From positions 1,126,001-1,190,000 of the forward strand of contig NC_070607.1 in the NCBI RefSeq assembly GCF_027172205.1: DNA of 64,000 nucleotides. The letters are read 5' to 3'. This DNA comes from Podarcis raffonei. Lineage: Eukaryota > Chordata > Lepidosauria > Squamata > Lacertidae. This document shows, in pieces, positions 54,551 to 60,100 of the stretch (positions are counted from its first letter, which is position 1; each line of letters opens with the position of its first letter). The notes below the pieces were generated by a model, which was given only the letters and a program-made list of their open reading frames with translations, ran no database searches and was not told where the DNA came from. The translations under genes were made by a program, and so were the position numbers.

Positions 54551-55553
54551 TCACTGGCATTATTAGAAATGTCAATAGTGAATCTTTAGCTATGGAGCAA
54601 TACTACCCCTGTCAATATAATTCACCTTAAAACAAATGCAGTTTCCTAACTTTAACGTGGTATCAGTTGCTGCCATGAGTGAATCAAGTCAGAGAGTCAA
54701 CAGTTGATAACTTCGTGTAGTTTTCTTAAAGTGCATATATATAATACATAATGCAGTGTGTTGGCTACCTATGTCAGGCTTCGAGGAATAGGATCCCTCC
54801 CCTGGTGGCAGTAAATAAGCAGATCAAATGAAAGGAGCATTCTTACCATTTGTTTCTTTAATAATCACAGCGAGAGACAAAGGAATGCATATCTCTCTAG
54901 GAATGGCATTGCTCCCAGTAAAGGTTCACCCCCTCCGTACCCATTAATCTACATCACTCCTACGTCGGGTAATCTGAGCTTGTTGCCACTGTGCTTTCTG
55001 TTCTATCACTCTCAAAGCCCGTCTAGTCTTAGGCAAAGGGGGGTCATGAATGCTTTCTAAAGACAGTGAATCTGCCAGCTGTCTCTCTCCTGGTATTTCC
55101 TCTTCTAGCTGTTCCTCACCCAGTATTTCCCAGCTTTTCCCCTCAGCACTATGCCCCTCTGCAAACCACTGTTCTAAATCAATGGGAAGGTTCGGGGGGG
55201 AGGGGGCTGCCACCATTTCTCAATCCAGTCCCTGACAATATCTTACAGGTTCACACTTCTTTCAGTTTCTGTTTAGAACAGATGAAAGGTTAATTTTTTT
55301 AATAGAAAAATTATAAACTGCTTGATCAGAAAGTATCTCCAGCAGGTGAAATGCCTCTTGATGTAATACTATGCAGAAATGACCAAAAAAAATAATGAAT
55401 AGCTTACTTGGGCTGAGAGACTGGTGAGATCTCCGAGGTAGATATGCTGAAAGTACTATCAGGGATATCAGCTACACTAAAAGAACCTTCACTGGAATCC
55501 ACTGAAGACTGTGCCTCAACTTCAGGTGTCCTCAATTCCTCCATCTCCATGTT
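23175..55553 (-). CDS. SUCO: SUCO gene, 21 coding exons (5' end outside or not found)
   Basis: SUN domain-containing ossification factor, an ER membrane glycoprotein of the SLP1/Opt family, needed in mouse for osteoblast collagen handling and postnatal bone formation; the yeast homologue Slp1 protects folding proteins at the ER membrane. Twenty-one exons with GT-AG borders and fully consistent phases give 1,140 residues plus stop. In order they encode an acidic Ser/Thr/Glu-rich N-terminal region, the SUN domain (45790 to 36985), a long weakly conserved exon (29987-31120), a coiled coil with [17 protein letters not shown], a membrane segment ([19 protein letters not shown]) and a basic C-terminal tail ending GVTAVSGHL. 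Human SUCO is about 1,254 residues, so roughly 110 N-terminal residues including the signal peptide are missing. Introns are crowded with transposons, none of which interrupts an exon. Confidence 0.97.
23848..23903 (-). CDS. SUCO: SUCO coding exon t
   Basis: A 56-bp exon encoding (V)[18 protein letters not shown], one residue from human [18 protein letters not shown]. Acceptor TTATCTTTTAG, donor AAAAAG|GTACAT. Confidence 0.97.
24266..24495 (+). mobile_element. L2-like LINE 3' end
   Basis: Encodes the C-terminal tail ([37 protein letters not shown]) typical of L2-clade proteins, followed by TGCCCAGAGTGGCTGAGGAA and GGGTCGGGTATAAATAATG. Related copies at 32590-32830 and 38720-39070. In a SUCO intron. 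Confidence 0.75.
24661..24752 (-). CDS. SUCO: SUCO coding exon s
   Basis: Encodes (R)[19 protein letters not shown] plus [11 protein letters not shown], matching human [20 protein letters not shown]. Cytosolic tail. Acceptor TTCATCCACAG, donor AGGAAG|GTAGGA. Confidence 0.97.
25240..26210 (-). mobile_element. Fossil resembling a DIRS-type retroelement (recombinase region)
   Basis: On the minus strand, peptides such as [20 protein letters not shown] and KVAPWPP resemble the C-terminal part of the tyrosine recombinases of DIRS-like retroelements, where EEICKAATWSS-like sequence precedes the catalytic region. The match is by eye and partial; ends and direct repeats were not found. It is a broken, old copy within a SUCO intron. 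It could instead be another repetitive family sharing this text. Confidence 0.35.
26659..26813 (-). CDS. SUCO: SUCO coding exon r: C-terminal membrane segment
   Basis: Encodes [20 protein letters not shown] then MLFLQRC, a single hydrophobic segment followed by a polar, basic stretch ending NHYPSPK. This is the ER membrane anchor of the SLP1 family. Acceptor TGTTTAG, donor AAAAG|GTAACA. Confidence 0.97.
27398..27502 (-). CDS. SUCO: SUCO coding exon q: coiled coil
   Basis: Encodes [20 protein letters not shown] plus [15 protein letters not shown], closely matching human. Acceptor TTTGCCTAG, donor AGACAG|GTAAAA. Heptad-like leucines precede the membrane anchor. Confidence 0.97.
28621..28690 (-). 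mobile_element. Short LINE 3' tail remnant
   Basis: TAATAATAATAAATATTACT followed by TTTATTTCGCTTTTATTTCATGG resembles the reverse complement of an L2-like 3' end. Very short. Confidence 0.3.
28719..28806 (-). CDS. SUCO: SUCO coding exon p: coiled coil
   Basis: Encodes (R)[19 protein letters not shown] plus [10 protein letters not shown], matching human [20 protein letters not shown]. Acceptor CACTTTGTAG, donor CAGCAG|GTATGT. Confidence 0.97.
28854..29247. mobile_element. MITE with TATAAGAC inverted repeats (Tc1/mariner-like)
   Basis: Left end TTAGTACTTTTCTGTGTATA with AGAC and right end, read inverted, TACCGTACTTTTCCGTCTAT with AAGAC form imperfect inverted repeats of about 22 bp, each followed inward by related GGGGGTCATCTTATACATGG / AGGTGTCTTATACATGGGGG units. 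About 394 bp, no transposase. A truncated relative appears near 47010-47065 (GCTCCATAAGACGCACACAC). Confidence 0.7.
29292..29533 (+). mobile_element. Tigger-like MITE, copy C
   Basis: 242 bp, ends CAGTGGTACCTCAGGTTACA and TTAACCCGAGGTACCACTG, TA preserved on the right. In the SUCO intron between exons o and p. Confidence 0.85.
29987..31120 (-). CDS. SUCO: SUCO coding exon o: large variable exon and start of coiled coil
   Basis: A 1,134-bp exon. It begins [13 protein letters not shown], carries conserved [28 protein letters not shown] and [12 protein letters not shown], then a long Glu/Ser/Thr-rich stretch that has diverged strongly from human. It ends in the conserved [20 protein letters not shown] and [20 protein letters not shown]. 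Acceptor CTGTTTATAG, donor CAAAG|GTAGGT. The cysteines in the [13 protein letters not shown] part are conserved, which suggests a structured island in an otherwise disordered luminal region. Confidence 0.97.
31687..31771 (-). CDS. SUCO: SUCO coding exon n
   Basis: Encodes (G)[19 protein letters not shown] plus EPTTIPSL, aligning with human GNKSISENATATAAPKMPE. Acceptor CTCTTTGATAG, donor TTAGA|GTAAGT. Confidence 0.92.
32215..32340 (+). mobile_element. Degenerate tRNA-derived SINE fragment
   Basis: GGCTCAACCCCAACGTCTTC, then GGCAGGTCTGGGATTGAAAG and AATACTGAACTAGACAGCTA match the body of the SINE family at 44412-44590. The tRNA-like head is missing. Confidence 0.5.
32590..32830 (+). mobile_element. 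L2-like LINE 3' end
   Basis: Contains GAGGTCCAGCTCCGAGGCTC, GAAGACATCTGAAGGCAGCC and GAAGCCGCCCAGAGTGGCTG, the same family as 24266-24495; ends in a TTG-rich tail. Confidence 0.75.
33423..33497 (-). CDS. SUCO: SUCO coding exon m
   Basis: Encodes (N)[19 protein letters not shown] plus DSTDQ, matching human [20 protein letters not shown]. Acceptor of T-run plus TAG, donor CCAAG|GTAAAT. Confidence 0.97.
33890..34114 (+). mobile_element. Tigger-like MITE, copy D
   Basis: 225 bp with CAGTGGTACCTCGAGTTAGA and TTAACCCGAGGTACCACTG ends. In a SUCO intron. Confidence 0.85.
34445..34456. repeat. BovB target-site duplication, left copy
   Basis: AGCTCTCAGCCT, identical to 35339-35350, bounding the BovB insertion. 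Confidence 0.85.
34457..35136 (-). mobile_element. BovB (RTE) LINE 3' part, open 212-codon frame
   Basis: The minus-strand open frame 34479-35117 encodes [20 protein letters not shown], then [60 protein letters not shown] and [20 protein letters not shown], the hallmark C-terminal sequence of BovB RTE elements shared by squamates and ruminants. It ends with the usual GAAGAGTCGGAAATGACTAA and an ACAACAACAA tail. The open frame suggests a fairly recent copy. It is joined head-to-head to 35137-35338. Confidence 0.95.
35137..35338 (+). mobile_element. Inverted 5' segment of the same BovB insertion
   Basis: Plus-strand sequence GACCCCTTCATGGATCACTG, GGTCATAGTGGAGAGTTTTG and CAAGCCACTCCAGTATCCTT is BovB sequence from upstream of the segment at 34457-35136, but in opposite orientation. 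One 12-bp duplication brackets both pieces, so they probably arrived together by twin priming. The exact junction is within a few bases of 35121-35137. Confidence 0.8.
35339..35350. repeat. BovB target-site duplication, right copy
   Basis: AGCTCTCAGCCT, identical to 34445-34456. Confidence 0.85.
35641..35706 (-). CDS. SUCO: SUCO coding exon l
   Basis: Encodes (D)[19 protein letters not shown] plus AT; human has [20 protein letters not shown]. Acceptor TTGTAAACAG, donor CACAA|GTGAGT. Confidence 0.97.
36055..36085. repeat. (GGC/AGC)n trinucleotide repeat
   Basis: About ten GCN-type trinucleotides in a SUCO intron; it creates an apparent polyalanine in a spurious minus-strand frame. Confidence 0.8.
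36985..37076 (-). CDS. SUCO: SUCO coding exon k: end of SUN domain
   Basis: Encodes (R)[19 protein letters not shown], then [11 protein letters not shown], one change from human. Acceptor TTTTTTTACAG, donor CTATG|GTAAGG. Confidence 0.98.
37431..37486 (-). CDS. SUCO: SUCO coding exon j: SUN domain
   Basis: Encodes [18 protein letters not shown], with one residue differing from human [18 protein letters not shown]. Acceptor TTGTTCTTTAG, donor ATAAG|GTAATA. Confidence 0.97.
37698..37718 (-). CDS. SUCO: SUCO coding exon i: 21-nt microexon in SUN domain
   Basis: A 21-bp exon encoding exactly MFIKYLK (human MFIKYIK), with acceptor CTTGCTTCAG and donor TTAAAG|GTTAGC. It lies 4.8 kb from the preceding exon and only 211 bp from the next. 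Skipping it would keep the frame but remove a strand of the SUN fold. Confidence 0.95.
38239..38429. mobile_element. hAT-type MITE (191 bp)
   Basis: Ends CAGAGCTTTCCAAACTTG and, read inverted, CAGAGCTATGCAAACTATG, flanked by an 8-bp duplication with one mismatch: GGTTAGAA (38231-38238) and GCTTAGAA (38430-38437). The interior TCATGTTAGCGACACCC is typical of a hAT family widespread in amniotes. Confidence 0.8.
38720..39070 (+). mobile_element. L2-like LINE fragment (end of reverse transcriptase ORF)
   Basis: Encodes [20 protein letters not shown] plus [10 protein letters not shown], the [15 protein letters not shown] motif of L2/CR1-type proteins, then a tail like the other L2-like copies. 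Followed directly by L1 sequence. Confidence 0.75.
39080..40260 (+). mobile_element. Decayed L1 LINE fragment (ORF2 C-terminal third)
   Basis: An open stretch to 39828 encodes [20 protein letters not shown], then [20 protein letters not shown], aligning with LRLYYEAAAFCWLKDWFLLE and LEGFNNAFGWHAYLWYDKVK of the ORF2 at 57172-60747. After that the match continues through [16 protein letters not shown]-type and [14 protein letters not shown]-type sequence but in different frames, so it is broken. Old copy of a related L1 family. Confidence 0.85.
41262..41330 (-). mobile_element. L2-like LINE 3' end nested in the hAT-type element
   Basis: TAATTTATTATTTATACCCC, then GCCCATCTGGCTGGGTTTCC, the reverse complement of the L2-like 3' end (AACCCAGCCAGATGGGCGGGG) found elsewhere in squamates. 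Confidence 0.65.
41342..41397. repeat. Perfect 20-bp inverted repeat with 16-nt loop
   Basis: TTTAAAAGAGGCCCCGTGGA at 41342-41361 is exactly complementary to 41378-41397, separated by 16 nt. Either strand of RNA would fold into a stable hairpin. Origin unknown; it sits beside a LINE tail inside a hAT-type element. Confidence 0.95.
42501..42606 (-). CDS. SUCO: SUCO coding exon h: SUN domain
   Basis: Encodes (R)[19 protein letters not shown], then [16 protein letters not shown], near-identical to human. Acceptor TTGTGTTCTAG, donor GTAAAG|GTAAGT; ends in phase 0 before the microexon. Confidence 0.98.
43044..43151 (-). CDS. SUCO: SUCO coding exon g: SUN domain
   Basis: Encodes (W)[20 protein letters not shown], then [15 protein letters not shown], the core of the SUN beta-sandwich. 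Acceptor CCACCTGCCAG, donor GACAG|GTATGT. Confidence 0.98.
44131..44198 (-). CDS. SUCO: SUCO coding exon f: SUN domain
   Basis: Encodes [20 protein letters not shown] plus KI, one change from human. Acceptor TTCTTTATAG, donor ATCTG|GTAAGT. Confidence 0.97.
44412..44590 (+). mobile_element. tRNA-derived SINE
   Basis: tRNA-like head GGGGACATAGCTCAATGGCA with A box, then CAGAAGGTCCCAGATTTGAA in place of the B box. The body has ATCTCCAGGTAAGGCCTGG, CTGAAACCCTAAAGAGCCAC and GGCATCTTCTTATGTTCG. Matches a common squamate SINE pattern (TAGCTCAGTGGTAGAGCA...CTTCCTATGTTC). Confidence 0.8.
44800..44955 (+). mobile_element. L2-like LINE 3' end
   Basis: TGAACCGCCCTGAGACCTGT, then GGGCATAGGGTGGTATACAT and AATAATAATAATA. 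Same 3' type as 17588-17665. Confidence 0.7.
45288..45374. repeat. Palindromic CCAGATGTT repeat
   Basis: Left arm CCAGATGTTCTGGACCACAA with CTCCCAGC and right arm, read inverted, CCAGACGTTTTGGACTACAA with TTCCCGCCAGC, separated by about 28 bp. Imperfect inverted repeat of about 28 bp, probably a short MITE-like family. Confidence 0.7.
45666..45790 (-). CDS. SUCO: SUCO coding exon e: start of SUN domain
   Basis: Encodes [20 protein letters not shown], then [21 protein letters not shown], the conserved opening of the SUN domain. Acceptor TTCGTCTGCAG, donor GCAAAG|GTAAG. Confidence 0.97.
45931..46165. mobile_element. Tigger-like MITE, variant subfamily, copy E
   Basis: 235 bp between TA dinucleotides, ends CACTGATACCTTGGGATGCG and TATCCTGAGGTATGACTG. 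The interior is CpG-rich (GCGAACGCGATCCGTTCCAG) and clearly different from copies A-D but similar to copy F. Confidence 0.75.
47681..47926. mobile_element. Tigger-like MITE, variant subfamily, copy F
   Basis: 246 bp with TA on both sides, ends CAGTCATACCTTGGGCTGAA and CATCCAGAGGTACCACTG. Shares GTTCGCATCC / GGATGCGAACG and GAAGTAACG units with copy E. Confidence 0.8.
48146..48202 (+). mobile_element. CR1 LINE 3' end fragment
   Basis: GGGTTGGACTAAATGACCCT, then TGGGGTCCCTTCCAATGCTA and CAATTCTATGGTT, the CR1 3' terminus. Confidence 0.85.
48297..48522 (+). mobile_element. Tigger-like MITE, copy G
   Basis: 226 bp, TA flanks, same length and orientation as copy A, ends CAGTGGTACCTCGGGTTACA and TTAACCCGAGGTACCACTG. 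Confidence 0.87.
50305..50416 (-). CDS. SUCO: SUCO coding exon d
   Basis: Encodes [20 protein letters not shown], then [17 protein letters not shown], the conserved linker just before the SUN domain. Donor AAAAGA|GTGAGT. Strong match to human [21 protein letters not shown]. Confidence 0.96.
50801..50880. repeat. Palindromic CTAGATGTT repeat
   Basis: Arms TAGATGTTCTGGATTGCAAA and, read inverted, CTAAATGTTTTAGATTACAG, each continuing into CCTATCAG / CCCATAAG. Same family as 45288-45374. Confidence 0.6.
51547..51561. repeat. SINE target-site duplication, left copy
   Basis: ATAAAATCAACAGTA, matching 52081-52095 at 14 of 15 positions. Confidence 0.85.
51562..52080 (-). mobile_element. Dimeric tRNA-derived squamate SINE (Sauria-like)
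   Basis: On the minus strand it starts GGGACGCAGGTGGCGCTGTG with a tRNA-like A box and GGTTCGAATCCCTGCGACGG as B box, and ends in AGTCGGTCACAACTGGACCT-type sequence and TTTACCTTA, resembling the BovB-type 3' end of Sauria SINEs. The middle (TACTTGCACTTTGACGTGCT ... GGCAGGAGCAGGGAC on the plus strand) occurs twice, so this is one and a half to two units in tandem. A single 15-bp duplication brackets the whole. Confidence 0.85.
52081..52095. repeat. SINE target-site duplication, right copy
   Basis: ATAAAATCAATAGTA, one mismatch from 51547-51561. Confidence 0.85.
52122..52535 (+). mobile_element. CR1 LINE 3' end
   Basis: Starts within the C-terminal coding part ([30 protein letters not shown]) and continues through AACTTCCTGACAGTAAGAGC and GGGGGTTGGACTCGATGGCC to the terminal ATTCTATGATTCTATG repeats. 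Well-preserved 5'-truncated copy in a SUCO intron. Confidence 0.93.
52741..52885 (-). CDS. SUCO: SUCO coding exon c
   Basis: Encodes [20 protein letters not shown]...[13 protein letters not shown], nearly identical at its start to human [21 protein letters not shown]. Acceptor TATTTTCAG, donor GGGGAG|GTAGGT; ends in phase 0. Confidence 0.95.
53411..53418. repeat. hAT target-site duplication, left copy
   Basis: GTTAGTCA, one mismatch from 53766-53773. Confidence 0.75.
53419..53765. mobile_element. hAT-type MITE (347 bp)
   Basis: Ends CAGGGCCGGATTTACGT and, read inverted, CAGTGGCGGATTTACGT, with inner GAGGCCCTAAGCTACTGAAG / TAGAGCTTGCTTAGC sequences. Bounded by an 8-bp duplication with one mismatch. 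Matches a widespread amniote hAT non-autonomous type; AT-rich interior, no transposase. Confidence 0.87.
53766..53773. repeat. hAT target-site duplication, right copy
   Basis: GTTGGTCA, one mismatch from 53411-53418. Confidence 0.75.
53806..53853. repeat. (AGA)n microsatellite
   Basis: About sixteen GAA/AGA units, 48 bp upstream (in plus coordinates) of a SUCO exon end. Confidence 0.96.
53901..54041 (-). CDS. SUCO: SUCO coding exon b
   Basis: Encodes [14 protein letters not shown]...[11 protein letters not shown]...DTSPEG, matching human EIEKSGTIPIAKPS...SETDCDVGEAL. Acceptor TTTCCTTCAG, donor GAGGG|GTGAGT. Part of the acidic N-terminal region. Confidence 0.9.
54410..54552 (+). mobile_element. 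L2-like LINE 3' end with (ATT)n tail
   Basis: GGGAAGCTTTTAATGTTTAA, then TTGGAAGCCGCCCAGAGTGA and GGGGTATAAATAAATTATTA run into about 50 bp of ATT repeats. The ATT microsatellite is the expanded 3' tail. Confidence 0.85.
54772..55237 (-). mobile_element. Fossil solo-LTR-like sequence
   Basis: 466 bp that begins TGTCAGG and ends CCTGACA, the short inverted ends expected of an LTR, with a poly(A)-like ATTAAA inside when read on the minus strand. No matching second LTR or internal coding part is seen in the window and no clear flanking duplication was found, so the call is tentative. It contains a 90-codon minus-strand frame that is probably not a gene. Family not determined; looks like an old remnant in a SUCO intron. 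Confidence 0.4.
55408..55553 (-). CDS. SUCO: SUCO coding exon a (first recognised)
   Basis: Encodes the segment from [12 protein letters not shown] to [11 protein letters not shown], corresponding to the human VVETLPTVDL...STSEITPISK region. Acceptor TTTTTGAACAG, donor CCCAA|GTAAGC. Acidic and Ser-rich, likely luminal and disordered. Similarity is modest, but phase and order with the next exon support it. Confidence 0.8.
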
Positions 55554-56776
55554 CTGTTCAAAAATGTCAATATACACTTTAGAATCAGTTCCAACATCTG
55601 CCCAATTTGCAGAATTTATTTTAACTACTCAAAGCACAAAAAAGAATAGTGAAGCCTACAAGGCTGCTATTTCCCAGGGCAAGCCAACCACAAGCAAGCT
55701 GGGACAAGTAAAATCCAACCTTTGAGCCGTAATACAATTCACCATGATAGTCAAGTGGTTCATCTTACTAAAACTACATATATGAAATGCTGCTATCAGG
55801 ATCTATTTGTTGGGACGGGGGCAGCACTCAACTGCATTAGCCTAGCAAATACTTAAGGTTCCTTGTGGAAAATTCAAGTGCTTCTTATTCTCATAGTGCC
55901 AGTAGACTTGGCAGCGCAGTCCACAAGGAAACTATTGTGCAAAGGAAATGAGCATTCATAAAATCTTTACATCCCATCTAGAAAACTGCATTTTCCCTAA
56001 CTAATTTTACACTTGGACTGCAAGCAGATTAAAGACATTTGAAGCCATCAATTTACATGTGACAGAAAAGCGACTTCTTCATATTGCCAGTAAGGGTTGT
56101 TTTTTTAATAGCATCGATATCGCTTTCCTGTGACCATAGGTCTTTCAACTGTCATTGCTCACAGGTTCTGAAACCTGCATAGAGCAATGTTCAGAACCTT
56201 CTATAGGTGGGTGAGAAAATGCTTTTTGGCAAGAGGATCACCCCCAGTCCTCCAGGAGGGGTGCGGCCCCTGCCTATTCACTCGGTGCAGCACGTAAGAA
56301 GAAAGCTAGAGAAAGAGAAAAGCAGCTCAGAGGATACAAGGACTGTGGGGAAGGAGGACCACTTAAGCTACAGGAGAGCAACCTACCTTTCTTCTCCAAG
56401 GTCCCTGTGCAGGAACACGTAAGGGAGAAGAGCAAGTTCTCCTGCTGAGAGCCAGGGCAAGTGGCTTAGGGAACCAGAGAGCTCAGGCAGTCCAAGGGAG
56501 GCACCTGTTCACACCCAAACATCCTGTGCCCGGTGCTAAACAAAGGCAGCCCTGCAGCTCAGCAACCGTACTGCACTTAGTACTCTCAACAAGAATGAGA
56601 ATCATGTTTTAATTTATACCCCACCCATCTGGCTGGGTTCCCCAGTCACTCCTTGAGAAAAGCCTCTATACAACGACTGCCCTAAACAGGATTAGCAGCC
56701 AAACCAGCTCTACCTAGTTCAATGGTGGAAAGGACCCACTGCACAAATGTTGCTGATGCTGACTTTCCCTTGAGGG
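55554..56776 (-). other. SUCO: SUCO upstream intron, proximal part
   Basis: No further SUCO exon recognised. A short minus-strand L2-like 3' end is visible at about 56610-56660 (TTTATACCCCACCCATCTGG). The rest is unassigned. Confidence 0.6.
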
Positions 56777-56793
56777 CTCTCACAGCAGAGAGG
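56777..56793. repeat. L1 target-site duplication, left copy
   Basis: CTCTCACAGCAGAGAGG, identical over 17 bp to 62752-62768 and directly next to the L1 poly(A)/T end. Confidence 0.97.
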
Positions 56794-57171
56794 TTTTTTT
56801 TTTTTTTTTTTTTTAATAATATTTTTTATTACGTTTCTTTCCAAATTTTATACATTACAAACAAATAAGGAGTTTACAAGAAACCATTTTTTTTTTTTTT
56901 AACAAAAATCCCAACTTGGACTTCCCCACCCCTTCCGATTCTGCGTTCTTTATATTAACAATGTCAGCAATTTGTTACCTTATGTCATACCTTATTGTAA
57001 CTTTTACATGTTATGTATCTATATTCAATGTATTATGTCACAATTTTTATACCTTTAAAATAAACGTAACATGTTCAATTTCATATTATCTCCTTTTCTC
57101 TTTTATCACTTAGTTTACTATTTACTTAATCATAATTGCTAAAGCGTATCATTTCCAAATCATGCACCGTC

Positions 57172-60100
57172 TTAAGATTCATACAGTTTGTAATACTTTT
57201 GCAAGTAGTCTTTAAACTTTTTCCAGTCCACCTCAATTGTTTCTACATCCAAATCTCGGATTCTGCCGGTCAGTTCAGCTATCTCCATGTAGTCCATCAA
57301 CTGCATCTGCCATTCCTCCAGCGTGGGTAAATCTTGTGTCTTCCAGTTCTTTGCAATGAGTATTCTTGCTGCTGTACTAGCATACATAAACAAAGTTCTG
57401 TCCTTCTTTAACACTTTCTGGTCTACCATGCCCAACAGGAAGGCCTCTGGTTTCTTGGGAAAGGTATACCTAAATACCTTTTTCAACTCATTGTAAATCA
57501 TTTCCCAGAAAGCCTTAACCTTTGGGCATGTCCACCAGAGGTGAAAGAAAGTCCCCTCTGCTTCCTTACACTTCCAACATTTATTGTCAGACAGGTGATG
57601 TATCTTAGCTAACTTGACTGGGGTCATGTACCACCGGTATATCATTTTCATAATGTTTTCCTTCAAGGCCGTACTGGCCGTGAATTTCATTCCGGTGTTC
57701 CATAACCTTTCCCAGTCTTCAAACATAATGTTGTGTCCAACATCCTGTGCCCGTTTAATCATAGCAGATTTAACTGTCTCATCCTGTAAATTCCACATAA
57801 GCAGCAAGTTATACATTCTAGATAACAGCTTTGTCTTTGGTTCTAACAATTCTGTCTCTAGTTTCGACTTTTCCACCTGGAAACCAACTTTTTTGTCCAT
57901 TTTGAAAACCTCTTGAATTTGAGCATAATGTAGCCAATCTCGCACCTTATTTTTTAGTTTGTCCTGGCTCTGCAACTTCCAATTGTCTCCAATTTTTTCA
58001 GTCAATTCCCAATATTTCGGCCAATAGGCCTCCATATTGGGTCTTTTTCGGGCCTTGGCCTCCACTGGTGATAGCCACCTCGGAGTTTTACTCTCTAGTA
58101 AGTCTTTATATTTCATCCAGACTGCAAAAATTGCTTTTCTGACAATGTGGCTTTTAAACAATTTATGTGCTTTAACCTTGTCGTACCATAGGTATGCGTG
58201 CCATCCAAAAGCATTATTAAAACCTTCCAGATCTAGGACATCGGTGTTTTCCAACAAAAACCAATCTTTCAGCCAGCAGAAGGCTGCAGCTTCATAATAC
58301 AACCTCAAGTCCGGCAGGGCAAACCCCCCTCTTTCTTTCGAATCTGTTAATATTTTAAACTTTATTCGGGGCTTTTTGCCCTGCCAGATAAATCTAGATA
58401 TATCCTTCTGCCATTTTCCAAAGCAATCCACTCTGTCCACGATCTGTAAGGTTTGAAACAAAAATAACATTTTCGGCAACACATTCATTTTTATAGCTGC
58501 AATTCTTCCCAACAAGGAAAGTTTCAATCTTGACCAAATTTCTAAATCCTTTTTAACTTCCAACCAACATTTCTCATAATTATCCTTAAATAAATTCAAA
58601 TTCTTGGAGGACAAATAGATCCCAAGGTATTTCACTTTTTTAACCACATTCAGTTCTGTTTCTCTCTGAAACCCCTCTGTTTCTGTAATTGTTAAATTTT
58701 TGGTCAGAACCTTAGTTTTTTGTTTATTCAACCTAAATCCCGCCACCCGACCAAATTCAGATATAAGTTCGAGAACTCTTTTTGTACTGGATTCTGGCTC
58801 CTGCAGTGTCAAAACTAGGTCATCTGCAAAAGCTTTCAGTTTATATTGTTTCACTCCGACCTCTATCCCTTGTACCAACCGGTCCTCTCTGATCATATTC
58901 AATAGCACCTCCAGGACTGAAATAAATAACAGAGGGGATAGAGGGCACCCTTGTCGTGTCCCTTTTTCAATTTTAAATTCCTCCGTCACCACATTGTTCA
59001 CTATTAATTTAGCTTTTTGTTCTGAATAGATTGCATGTAATCCATTCTCAAACCCCCGTCCCACTCCCATCCCTTCCAAGTTCTTCTTCATAAACATCCA
59101 AGATATGTTGTCAAATGCTTTCTCCGCATCAATAAAGATTAACACCGCCCTTGTGTTCCTGTTAGTCTGCAAAAGTTCTAAAATGTCAATGATGTTTCTA
59201 GTGTTCTCATATAAATGTCTACCAGGGAGAAAGCCAGCTTGGTCTTTATGAATTACTTCATTTAAGACTTTTTTAAGTCTATTTGCCAAAATGTCTGCAA
59301 ATATTTTGTAATCCACATTTAGGAGTGAGATGGGACGGTAGTTTTTAAGCTGAGTCTTTTCAGATTCTGACTTAGGTATCAATGTGATGAAGGCTTCTTT
59401 CCACGTTTCTGGTGCCCTCTTCCCATCCATAATCTGGTTACATACCTCCAACAAAGGTTGTATCAAATAGTCCTTCAGAACCTTGTAATATTTGGAGGTA
59501 AGTCCATCCGGGCCTGGAGATTTGCCTAGTTGCATATTCTGAATGGCACCTTCAATTTCCTGTGAGGTTATTGTAGAGTTCAAGATTGATCTTTTATCTT
59601 GAGTTATTTTTGATAGTCCATTTATCTTTAAAAATTGATCTATCTCTGATTCTTTCTGGGGCCCCTGTGCATACAGTTCTTTGAAGTATCTGTGGAAGCA
59701 CCTCCTAATTTCTTCTGGTTTCTGTACGATCCTTCCATCAATCTCTAGATTTGTTATCGTGTTTAGCTTTTGTCTTTTTTTCAGCTGCCAAGCTAGCAGC
59801 TTTCCACATTTATTTGCTGATTCAAAAGATCTTTGCTTCATCTGTTTTATTTTCCATTCAATCTCCTGATTAATCAATTTTGAGTATTCTGCTTGGTGGA
59901 ATTTAATTTCTCTCAGCACCTCCTTGAACTTTGGTTTGGTTCTCAGTTTTTTTTCTCCTTGGTGTATTTTCTCCAATATTTTGTCCTTCTTTCCGTTCCA
60001 GAGTTTTTTCTTGATTGAATTCTGTTGTATCAGAAACCCTCTCATAAGAGCTTTGCTTGCGTCCCAGATCGTTCTTTTTTCAACTGTAGTATTCAGATTT

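Noticed and set aside
54944-55216. 90-codon minus-strand frame, same strand as SUCO, between two SUCO exons
   Set aside because: It lies within the solo-LTR-like sequence, has no splice sites in matching phase and no similarity to SUCO.
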